Below are positions 56,776 through 64,000 of a stretch of DNA of 64,000 nucleotides, piece by piece. The notes under the pieces are model-generated. The model was not told where the DNA came from. It did no database searches and saw nothing but the letters and a program-made list of their open reading frames with translations. The stretch is from Dyadobacter sp. MSC1_007 (GTDB taxonomy: Bacteria; Bacteroidota; Bacteroidia; Cytophagales; Spirosomataceae): NCBI RefSeq assembly GCF_023667495.1, contig NZ_JAMOZL010000009.1:199892-263891 (forward strand). The letters run 5' to 3'. The position numbers and the translations under genes are program-made. Positions within the stretch are counted from its first letter, which is position 1. Each line of letters opens with the position of its first letter.

Positions 56776-59064
56776 ATGAAACAAATGTCTCCTAAGTACT
56801 TGATGCTCCTTGCACTTAATTTGATTTTGGTCTGCTTTGTGAATGCCGCGTCGCCGAAATTAGACCCTATTAAATTTACTCTCTCAACCAACGCAACCCA
56901 CATTAGCCTAAATGAAGAGTTTGAAATTAAGATTACAGCAGAATATCTAAACGTTTCTTCCTCGGTTGCCTACGTTCTAAAAGACGCAAATTTTTTTAGA
57001 ATAAAATTGGTTATGCCGGACGGGTTTGTAAAAACAGGAGGGGATTATTATGACTACACTGGCACAGAGCTAACTAGATCAAAGCCAAAGGTAACCTACA
57101 CGGTGAAAGGAAAGTTTGTAGCAAAAGCGGGTTCAGCGGTCTTTGAACTCCTGAGAAGCCATCGGAGTGCAGATAATCAAAGTACATTTGTTGCTGTTGG
57201 AAGGCTTGCATTTGATCCTGAAACTGCTATGGTGATAGCAGACAAGTCAAATGAACAGCGAATAGCGACAGACACTGTTGGACTTGTCCCATACATGACT
57301 ATGAGCCAGTTAAAGAGTGAATATGTCGGTACTGCACAATCCGTCTCGATTACTGATCCTTTACGCTCAGGGATCTTTATCTATGACCCAAATGATTCGG
57401 CAAGCCCCAACGACGATGCGATGGTTATTGTAACGAATTCGGGTAGGCGTTACAAAAGGAGTGTTTCCGGTGGATTGGATGTGAGATGGTTTGGGGCCAT
57501 TGCTGATTTCAATACAGATTCGAGCGCGGGGACAGATAACACATCCGCGTTCGAAAAAGCGACTGATTTTGCAATTGCCAACAAAATTGAAAAGCTGCTC
57601 GTAATGCCAGGGCATTATGGGTTGCAGAAATACATTATCCGCAACGTGTCCATTGAAGGAGTAGGTAAGGTATACTTTCATGCGCTCGCCAGTAGTGAGG
57701 CGTCATTCTTTAAGCTCCAATCGGGAGTAGTTTCTGGAATTCATTTGACGAACTTTCAACTTTTAGGTACCAACATCAATTCAAATCAAATTGGATTCGA
57801 TATCACAGCGTCTTACACAGCCACGGACAATTCAGGTGGTTGGTGGTACAGCGAGATGGACGATGTTGTAATCAAGGGATTTAATGGAGGTGCTATGAAA
57901 TTTGACTGCAACGACCCCACCATTAGCGGATCGTTAAAGGATATTGCAAACCAATTTTTGACGTTTAACAATGTCCGTGCATTCCGTATGAACGCAACGA
58001 CGCGGGCACTTTCTGTAAATGGTCAATTCGGGCAGGTCATCTTCAATAATTGTCAATTTGATGGCGCGGCCGAAAACGACAAAGTAAATTCCATTAATGT
58101 AGAACTCGCCTCAGGTACAGCAGGAAGTCCAACCGATGAGGTCTATAGTATCGATTTTAATACGTGTACGTTTCAAAATGGTGATAAGGGAATACGGGCC
58201 CGCTATGCCCGGTTGGTAAATTTCAACGGCTGTCACTGGGAAAACATGGCACGGCCACTCTATTTAGAAACTAACAGCGTTGTAAATGTTGATGGCGGAT
58301 ACTTTGCTGCGTCGGGAAATGGGAGCCGAATTACAAATGCAACAATTGACGGATGCCTGGTTTATGTATCAGCGTCTGAACTTTCGATGGATAGATGCTT
58401 TAAAGTGGGAACCGTAAATTATACAATTATTGGTAGTTCCCCGACCGGTATTCACTACGGCGACAACAACAAATTTCCTGCTAATTTTCTTAATTTAGGA
58501 ATTCAGACTTCCATAGCGGCTGATGGTTCAATATCTGTCCTGGGGAACAGTGACAGAATTCTGATAAATCCGACCGTTCTCGCTTTGAAAACGATCAATA
58601 GCAACAAGGGTGTCAACAATGAAATAATACTTGATCCGTTGGGCGAAATTACCCTTGATGAAACGGGCAACATCGTCATACCAGGAGAACTGACCTCGTT
58701 GGTGTTTCGTGCAAGTCAATTGATAAAGTTGGTTTTAAGAAACAACAAATGGTATGTATTAAACTATAATGACTCATTTCTTGCATTTGGTACAAATTCA
58801 CCTGAGGGGAATATAGCTGCGAAAAAAGGTACGATATATATAAGAAATGATGGGAGCGACACTACCGGCTGGGTGTTTATCAAATCCCGTGAAGCCAGTC
58901 CTGCCGATAGAGTAGGATGGATACCATTGGCAACACGGGTAAGTTCGGTCGATTTTGAGGTAACGGATCCTGAGAAAGGGTATATATTGCGTAGCCTGAA
59001 TGGAAAGAGATATCGAATAATGGTTGAGGGTTCGGGGATTTTAACGACTGAGGAGGTTGAGTGA
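56776..59064 (+). CDS. Tailspike-like beta-helix secreted protein, paralogue B
   Basis: 762 residues from the ATG before the signal peptide (LMLLALNLILVCFVNA); a TTG two codons earlier is less likely. The shared module follows (DPIKFTLSTNATHISLNEEF, FRIKLVMPDGF, TGGDYYDYTGTELTRSKP, FELLRSHRSADNQSTFVAVG), then the linker YMTMSQLK and RYKRSVSGGLDVRWFGA, then a beta-helix. The FGA.GD motif is altered to FGAIADFNTDSSAGTDN. The C-terminal segment NSPEGNIAAKKGTIYIRNDG is of the kind found in phage tail fibres. Opposite orientation to A and C. Confidence 0.75.
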   Translation: MKQMSPKYLMLLALNLILVCFVNAASPKLDPIKFTLSTNATHISLNEEFEIKITAEYLNVSSSVAYVLKDANFFRIKLVMPDGFVKTGGDYYDYTGTELTRSKPKVTYTVKGKFVAKAGSAVFELLRSHRSADNQSTFVAVGRLAFDPETAMVIADKSNEQRIATDTVGLVPYMTMSQLKSEYVGTAQSVSITDPLRSGIFIYDPNDSASPNDDAMVIVTNSGRRYKRSVSGGLDVRWFGAIADFNTDSSAGTDNTSAFEKATDFAIANKIEKLLVMPGHYGLQKYIIRNVSIEGVGKVYFHALASSEASFFKLQSGVVSGIHLTNFQLLGTNINSNQIGFDITASYTATDNSGGWWYSEMDDVVIKGFNGGAMKFDCNDPTISGSLKDIANQFLTFNNVRAFRMNATTRALSVNGQFGQVIFNNCQFDGAAENDKVNSINVELASGTAGSPTDEVYSIDFNTCTFQNGDKGIRARYARLVNFNGCHWENMARPLYLETNSVVNVDGGYFAASGNGSRITNATIDGCLVYVSASELSMDRCFKVGTVNYTIIGSSPTGIHYGDNNKFPANFLNLGIQTSIAADGSISVLGNSDRILINPTVLALKTINSNKGVNNEIILDPLGEITLDETGNIVIPGELTSLVFRASQLIKLVLRNNKWYVLNYNDSFLAFGTNSPEGNIAAKKGTIYIRNDGSDTTGWVFIKSREASPADRVGWIPLATRVSSVDFEVTDPEKGYILRSLNGKRYRIMVEGSGILTTEEVE

Positions 59065-59199
59065 CTTAAACGTCTGTTTGTTTTTTTGAGCTACTTGCAA
59101 TCGCAATTGCAGTCGACGAAGATCTCGACAATGCCAGCAGAGAAGTGAATTAATTTTTGACTAATACGATTTTTTTTCCCGGAAAACCAATCTCGAAAC

Positions 59200-59225
59200 A
59201 TCTGGCCGGAACCGTCCGGCCAGAT
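59200..59225. terminator. Perfect ten-base hairpin between convergent paralogues B and C
   Basis: ATCTGGCCGG and CCGGCCAGAT form a perfect stem with a six-base loop. It lies 136 bases after gene B and 52 bases after gene C on the opposite strand, where a shared terminator is expected. T tracts are weak on both sides. Confidence 0.65.
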
Positions 59226-59276
59226 TTCTAAACATTATAATGGTATTGCTCTTTGTCCGTTCGGTTTTTAAAATTA

Positions 59277-61847
59277 TTACGGTTTATAGCCCCCGATAAT
59301 TTTATAGCCTACGCCATTTGATTGGACGGTGACCGATTGGTTCTGCGATACTAATGGATAGTTGGTCGCATTGTCAATGGTGCCAACTACATTGACGGTA
59401 TTTGCAGAGTTGTCAAGCTTTTTAAGAATGAACACCGCGCCCGCGCCATTGGCGTAAACCGTTGCCGGATCGGGCAGTGTGACATTAATAACGCCTGTTG
59501 TTGAATTGAAAACTATCGAATAATCTGCGGCTGTTACCGTATAATTAGCTGTTTTGGTTACTTGGTTAATCGGCAGGCGAACCCCGTTGACCGTGGGACT
59601 CGTCAAGGTCTTATTCTTAAGCGTTTCTGTCGCTTCGAGCGTGGAAAATCCAAAAGTTCGGCTAACCTCTTTGAATCCATCGACCTGCTTTAATAATGTG
59701 AGTGTCCCTCTGAACGGTATTTTAGCATCGGTAGCTCCGTACAACAACATTGTTGAATTGTTATTAGTTAGCGTAACTTCGTTAGAGGTGTTATATATTG
59801 TTAGCAAATCGCCGGGCTGTACCCCGTTTATTGTAGTGATTGTACCTCCATTCGAGGCATTTACTACGATCATTCTGGCATTGGAAGCATCTATCGTGCT
59901 TGAAGAAAGATCGGTAGATGCTGCACCCGATCCGAAAAGTCCCCCTAAGTTCAAATTCGAGAAATGCCTGGATCTTTTGTAAATGTTTACTGATTCCTTA
60001 ACAGGAAATAAGTAACTTTTTTCGTTACAATGGTTGCCTATGAAAAGGTTTCCTAGATTGTCGTCATCGTTCTCAATGGCATAGTGAGGCACCGAATCAA
60101 TATCCGGTACAACAGAAGGGGCACCCATACTAGCTGTCCCTGTACCGTAATAGTGGGAACGATTACCTGGTGAAACGATTTCATTATTTCCTACAATTAC
60201 ATAGTTGACACCCTCATCTATTAGGATGCCTGATCTGGTTGGCAGAGTGATTACATTTTGTGTTATTACCGAATTGCTGTACGTAGGTTCAGCTGGTAGT
60301 CCACCTCCCGTTATTTTAATTCCATAACCTCGATTCACGTCCCGCTGCCCAGGCCACGCTATCGGATTATTACTAATTGTATAATTTGCCGATTTCTCGA
60401 GTAAAATTGACTCGTAGCCCGCTTCAAATAGATCATTACCTAGTATGGTGGTCCAGGTGGTGCCTACGATATGAATATTTTGCTCCTTGACCTGACTTTG
60501 ATAATAGCCGCCGTTTAAGAAAAATGTGTTCGAGTTTATTTCGATTCCATCGATTCCAAAAGCCTTTACATTGGCAATTTTACAATGGATATTCAAATTG
60601 TTATTTACATGGAAATCAGCGGCTTGAAATAGCATTCCTGTGTAGGGAGCCGTTTTGATGGGGTTATCAATGTAAAGCAAATAGTTAATCCCTCTGTCCA
60701 GAACTGGAATGGAGGCGTTTGCAACATTCCCGACTTTGCAATTTGTGACATAAACAGTTGTTACATGGATTCCCTTTGAAAAAGGGCGCACATAAACTCC
60801 CGCGTCGGCCTGCAAAAATTTCACATTATTAATATGAACATCACGAGCGTTGGCAAGAATAATAGCTTTACCACCGGATATTCCCGTTAAGTCAAATGTC
60901 AGATCCTGTATCCTGGCCGAGTATTCAAACATGGGATCTGTCGAGACCGATGAGCCAATCGCCAGTTGACCTTTCAAAACAGCCCCCTTTCCAGTAATAG
61001 TTATGCCTAGTTTATTTTTTAATGTGACAGTTGTAAATAAATACGTGCCTTCTTGAAAATCGATTGTCGTATTGTTCTGAACCTTATCCAGCATTTGTTG
61101 AATTGCTTCGGTGTCATCCGTCAGGCCATCTCCCCTTGCCCCGTACATCCGTGGTGTCACTACATCTGAGTTTAAGATATACCGCCGACTGCCGCTGGTG
61201 AGCACTGTAACGCCATCATCAGTCGCCGTACTGGTAGAGTCGTACCGATAGGTGAAAACCCTACTGTTGTAATCTATAAGCACCACCTTGGCTGTGTCTA
61301 CAAAGGTCCCTGATTGAAGTTGTGGAATTGTCATGTAAGGCACAAATCCTGGCGTTACAGAAGCGATTTTCGCATCGGAACTATTCTCTTTGTTCGGTTC
61401 AACTTGTTCCACATTAAACGTGAGTCTGCCAACTGCAATGAAAGTGCTCTGACTGTCGGCGTTTCGATGGCTGCGCAAGAGCTCAAAAGTAGCATTGCTC
61501 TTTTCCGAGGTTAACTTGCCTTTCAGTCTGAATAAAGCTTGTGGCTTGCTTCGAGTAAGCTCTGTGCCAATGTAGTCATAGTAATCCCCACCCGTTTTAA
61601 CGAATCCATCCGGGACGACCAGTTTAAGGCGAAATGAATTTGCATCTTTCAACACAAATGCAATGTTTGGACTAACATATTGATATTCGGCCTTTATAAT
61701 AATTTCAAATTCCTGATTAAGCTGCAAGTGGGTGGCTGTCGTTGACAAAGAAAACTTTATGGGGTCTATTTTCGGGACTGCTGCCGCAAAATCGTTAGTG
61801 AATAGAAAAAGATCGACAAGCAATAACGTGAGTAAATATTTCGCCAT
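59277..61847 (-). CDS. Tailspike-like beta-helix secreted protein, paralogue C
   Basis: 856 residues with signal peptide (LLTLLLVDLFLFTNDFAAA). The shared module (DPIKFSLSTTATHLQLNQEF, FRLKLVVPDGF, TGGDYYDYIGTELTRSKP, FELLRSHRNADSQSTFIAVG) is very close to that of B. The tailspike linker YMTIPQLQSGTFVDTAKVVL leads to the canonical YGARGDGLTDDTEAIQQML of pectate-lyase-3/tailspike proteins, a beta-helix, and a phage-fibre-type end with LKNKTLTSPTVNG and TANYTVTAADYSIVF. Third gene of a compact minus-strand operon, 14 bases after a 73-codon gene. Likely exported, binding or cleaving a polysaccharide. Confidence 0.78.
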   Translation of the reverse strand: MAKYLLTLLLVDLFLFTNDFAAAVPKIDPIKFSLSTTATHLQLNQEFEIIIKAEYQYVSPNIAFVLKDANSFRLKLVVPDGFVKTGGDYYDYIGTELTRSKPQALFRLKGKLTSEKSNATFELLRSHRNADSQSTFIAVGRLTFNVEQVEPNKENSSDAKIASVTPGFVPYMTIPQLQSGTFVDTAKVVLIDYNSRVFTYRYDSTSTATDDGVTVLTSGSRRYILNSDVVTPRMYGARGDGLTDDTEAIQQMLDKVQNNTTIDFQEGTYLFTTVTLKNKLGITITGKGAVLKGQLAIGSSVSTDPMFEYSARIQDLTFDLTGISGGKAIILANARDVHINNVKFLQADAGVYVRPFSKGIHVTTVYVTNCKVGNVANASIPVLDRGINYLLYIDNPIKTAPYTGMLFQAADFHVNNNLNIHCKIANVKAFGIDGIEINSNTFFLNGGYYQSQVKEQNIHIVGTTWTTILGNDLFEAGYESILLEKSANYTISNNPIAWPGQRDVNRGYGIKITGGGLPAEPTYSNSVITQNVITLPTRSGILIDEGVNYVIVGNNEIVSPGNRSHYYGTGTASMGAPSVVPDIDSVPHYAIENDDDNLGNLFIGNHCNEKSYLFPVKESVNIYKRSRHFSNLNLGGLFGSGAASTDLSSSTIDASNARMIVVNASNGGTITTINGVQPGDLLTIYNTSNEVTLTNNNSTMLLYGATDAKIPFRGTLTLLKQVDGFKEVSRTFGFSTLEATETLKNKTLTSPTVNGVRLPINQVTKTANYTVTAADYSIVFNSTTGVINVTLPDPATVYANGAGAVFILKKLDNSANTVNVVGTIDNATNYPLVSQNQSVTVQSNGVGYKIIGGYKP

Positions 61848-61861
61848 GAGATGTGTTTGCT

Positions 61862-62083
61862 TTAATTTGAGGCAATATACTGTTCTTCCTTTAAGGTGAC
61901 ACCGCCGTCACTAAAATCGGAAGGAATGGCTGAGTAATCCCGGTAATATTCAGCAGTGCTAATATAGAAAAATACAAAAAATAGCTGTCGGTTATGGAGA
62001 ATTCGGATAGTCTGACCGTCTGATCCGTGGCAAATTAACCATTGACCGATGCCTATCGGTCTCGAGAGCAACGTTAGTTTCAT
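61862..62083 (-). CDS. Small protein of unknown function, coupled to paralogue C
   Basis: 73 residues. Its ATG follows the TGA of the upstream small gene directly (TGAATG) and it ends 14 bases before the tailspike-like gene, so the three are surely one operon. It has one short hydrophobic stretch (LFFVFFYISTA) and no recognised domain. Tight spacing is the main reason to accept it as real. Confidence 0.55.
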   Translation of the reverse strand: MKLTLLSRPIGIGQWLICHGSDGQTIRILHNRQLFFVFFYISTAEYYRDYSAIPSDFSDGGVTLKEEQYIASN

Positions 62084-62353
62084 TCATTGAGGATTCAACT
62101 CTTTTATTTTTGCGATTTGGCTCCTGAGGAATGTGATCTCAGAATCCCTTTGAGAAATTTGAGAACGAAGGTCGGCAACTGCTTGTGTAACTCCGACGAT
62201 CATGAATATGCCAGCAGTGGTGCCGGCAATCAAGATCATTTTTGTTGAAATGTCTTCCGATGAATCGATCATCTCCTTCCCAATGCTAAACACTCCCCAA
62301 AAAAGAGTTGTCAAAAATGCCTCAGTGTATTTTTTCGTAGGATGTAGATCCAT
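62084..62353 (-). CDS. Small membrane protein with coiled-coil tail
   Basis: 89 residues from ATG 62353; a start at 62536 would add 61 residues of unlikely composition that lie antisense to another possible gene. A first hydrophobic patch (AFLTTLFWGVFSI) and a clear membrane segment (MILIAGTTAGIFMIVGVTQAVA) are followed by a heptad-like helix (LRSQISQRDSEITFLRSQIA). Size and layout recall holin-like or adaptor proteins, but I recognise no family. First gene of the paralogue C operon. Confidence 0.65.
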   Translation of the reverse strand: MDLHPTKKYTEAFLTTLFWGVFSIGKEMIDSSEDISTKMILIAGTTAGIFMIVGVTQAVADLRSQISQRDSEITFLRSQIAKIKELNPQ

Positions 62354-62461
62354 GGGAAGATTAATTTTTGCCAAAGATGCCGAATCTTCACTAAGACAGC
62401 AATATCTTCGGGCGGAGCTATCCCGCCAATTAGTGTAAAAACAATCGATTAGGTAATCTAA

Positions 62462-62698
62462 ATACAGTTCGAAATAATTAAACCAATTCTTATTTGCTCT
62501 ATCCTTCTCTTTTCTGCACTTGAGGTGTCGGCTCAATCAAAGCAAGAGATTTTCTTTGCAGATGTAATCGTATATGTTAGCAGTGGCAACTATTACTTTA
62601 CCGACTCTAAGGGCGGGAACGCGAGCTCACAAGGATTCTCCTTTTTAGAATTAAAGGACTTGAAAACATGCGCAGTGCGCAGAAAGACTACCGGCTGA
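62462..62698 (+). pseudogene. Open frame for a secreted peptide lacking a normal start codon
   Basis: The plus strand, frame starting right after a TAA at 62459, reads FEIIKPILICSILLFSALEV-SAQ, a textbook signal peptide, then FFADVIVYVSSGNYYFTDSK and a tail of about 30 residues to TGA 62698. No ATG, GTG or TTG precedes the signal region; ATA 62462 or ATT 62477 would be the only initiators. It is either a 5'-decayed gene, a gene with a rare start, or holds a sequence error. It overlaps the last 11 bases of the coupling protein gene on the other strand. Confidence 0.45.
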
Positions 62699-64000
62699 TA
62701 ATCAGATGCGCTAGCTCCGGATCAGAAAGCATTCTTTCCATCTCCGAGAAAATAATGGCTTCTACGTCCTCTTTGATCTGCCGGTAGTTGGCCTCAATGA
62801 CCTGCTGGCTCACTTTTCTTACGATCGGCAAAGCCTTTTGGATGGCTTCTTTGTCGTCTATGCCTTTTTTTTGGTCGTTGACGAGTGTGCAATGAAATGT
62901 TTTCAGCTCCAAGGGCTGATCTGGATTGTCAGCGCACATGCCCACAAATTCGCCTGCGCTTAAAGCGGCAATGCGGGAAGGCGGGATGGCCGCGTCCAGC
63001 TGCTTAGACCGGCTGATGGAAGTGTCGCTACGGTTGATTGAAAGGCTGGTCCGGTCTTGGTTGATCCTGCCAAAGCGCTCGGAGAGCTGCTTGGCAGTCT
63101 CCCCGGTGACCTGCCCGCAAATGATGTTTCCGGTTATGTTCATGACCACATCAGCGAGCTCTCTGCCATAATCTTTTCGGAGCTGGCTTAAATCCTGAAT
63201 GCCAAGGGTGGTTGCCACCTTGTTTTGGCGGGCGGTGGCAATCAGCGAATCGATGTGGTTGAGGTAGACGGTGGGAAATTCATCAAAGACCAGACTCGAC
63301 TTTTGTCTGCCTTTTTGGTTGACGGCCTTTATCAGGCGCGAGATATAAAGGGAAACCACAGCACCATAAGTCATAATCTTACCGGGATTGTTGCCCATGC
63401 AAACAATTTTGGGCTCTGAGGGATTGTTGATATCCAAGGAGAAATCGTTTCCTGAAAGCACATAATAAAGCGCTGGCGAGGACAGGCGAGCCATTGAGAT
63501 TTGCGCTGATGCAATTTGTCCTTCCAACTGCTGGTTGGCATGATGAAGGTAAGCGGATATAAAAGGATTGATCAGTACCTGGATCTCCTTTTGAGTCCTG
63601 AGCACAGAAAAAAGCTTGCCGTGCTCTGTCTGCATCAGCTCGACCACGTGAGGTAGCGTGCAGAAGGCGCCGTTCTGGTACTTTCTTAAAAACCATATGA
63701 TTGCAGTCAGAAAATTAATGGGGGATTCAACAAAAAAGTCGCCCTGGCGGCGGATCCACTCCCGGTTGAGACCCATCAGAATGGTGCGGGCCGATTCGGC
63801 CGCATCAGAAATGTCAGTCATAGAGTCCGGGTCGAGTGGATTGCAGCGGTGCGAGCGGGAAAGATCATCAAAGTTCACATAATAAAACGCCTTGGCTACC
63901 TGACCGTTTTCACGGACATTTAGCCAGGTATTGTAGGCAATCCGTGTCAGATCATCAAATTTAAAATCGTAGATAAACATCGAAAAGCCTTTTTGGATGT
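62688..64000 (-). CDS. Conjugative coupling protein, VirD4/TraG/MobC-like (5' truncated)
   Basis: 437 residues are visible and the frame runs off the right edge (IQKGFS precedes FIYDFKFDDL), so the Walker A part lies outside. Visible motifs: SSLVFDEFPTVYLNHIDSLI (Walker B region), ATARQNKVATTLGIQDLSQL (the TraM-recognition/type IV coupling pattern), and NIICGQVTGETAKQLSERFG. Such ATPases pass relaxase-DNA complexes to the type IV secretion channel. It marks the segment as part of a conjugative or mobilisable element. Confidence 0.9.
   Translation of the reverse strand, partial: IQKGFSMFIYDFKFDDLTRIAYNTWLNVRENGQVAKAFYYVNFDDLSRSHRCNPLDPDSMTDISDAAESARTILMGLNREWIRRQGDFFVESPINFLTAIIWFLRKYQNGAFCTLPHVVELMQTEHGKLFSVLRTQKEIQVLINPFISAYLHHANQQLEGQIASAQISMARLSSPALYYVLSGNDFSLDINNPSEPKIVCMGNNPGKIMTYGAVVSLYISRLIKAVNQKGRQKSSLVFDEFPTVYLNHIDSLIATARQNKVATTLGIQDLSQLRKDYGRELADVVMNITGNIICGQVTGETAKQLSERFGRINQDRTSLSINRSDTSISRSKQLDAAIPPSRIAALSAGEFVGMCADNPDQPLELKTFHCTLVNDQKKGIDDKEAIQKALPIVRKVSQQVIEANYRQIKEDVEAIIFSEMERMLSDPELAHLIISR

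Noticed and set aside
62354-62536. Longer start for the small membrane protein
   Set aside because: The extra residues are cysteine- and arginine-rich and antisense to a protein-like plus-strand frame; the ATG at 62353 gives a sensible membrane protein.

Overview
The window looks like a chromosomal segment of a Bacteroidota species, most likely an aerobic Cytophagales member such as Dyadobacter or Spirosoma. Supporting features are a type IX secretion sorting tail on the first gene, a bacillithiol deacetylase (BshB1), SusC-like TonB and imelysin/DUF4856/HTTM genes, and promoters of the Bacteroidota TTTG / TAnnTTTG type with no strong Shine-Dalgarno sites. No tRNA, rRNA, CRISPR array or complete insertion sequence was recognised.

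Layout. 1-1050: the 3' end of a repetitive secreted protein. 1.5-28.1 kb: one exopolysaccharide/capsule locus, all on the minus strand and clearly A/T-richer than its right flank. Read in transcription order it has a PHP phosphatase, Wza, Wzc kinase; then Fcl, an acyltransferase and Gmd (GDP-L-fucose); the Wzx flippase, an SDR, a MenD-like TPP enzyme and a pyruvyl transferase; glycosyltransferases with the Wzy polymerase and an exported GH99-like protein; a sugar epimerase, a DUF1972 (rhamnosyl-type) transferase, RmlC, RmlB, RmlA; and a Wzi-type outer-membrane protein. The locus is therefore Wzx/Wzy-dependent. No RmlD and no initiating glycosyl-1-phosphate transferase are present here. 28.5-53.5 kb: ordinary chromosome (ABC exporter, DUF1080 protein, DEAD-box helicase, TruC-like synthase, cytochrome c, LVIVD lipoproteins, an iron-type TonB/HTTM/imelysin/DUF4856 operon, MsrB, BshB1, M23 peptidase, TrxB, a PorE-like OmpA protein, QueE, MnmE).

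53.5-64 kb: an accessory region that begins directly after the 3' end of mnmE, a known integration hotspot in other bacteria, and ends in a conjugative VirD4/TraG-type coupling protein cut by the window edge. Between them lie three large paralogues that join a bacterial signal peptide and a shared N-terminal module of about 130 residues to phage tailspike-like beta-helix bodies with three different phage-type C-terminal ends. One is preceded by two tiny, tightly coupled genes. This trio is the best candidate for an undescribed system: surface-exposed or secreted tailspike-like polysaccharide-binding or -cleaving proteins carried by a mobile element.

Other points of note: a frameshifted remnant of a second DUF1972 glycosyltransferase inside the polysaccharide locus, an eight-base C tract in a glycosyltransferase that could act as a phase-variation switch, a palindrome at the predicted wza transcription start, and a hairpin-rich 0.7-kb gap between the export and sugar modules. 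All functional calls rest on reading motifs by eye; no database search was possible.
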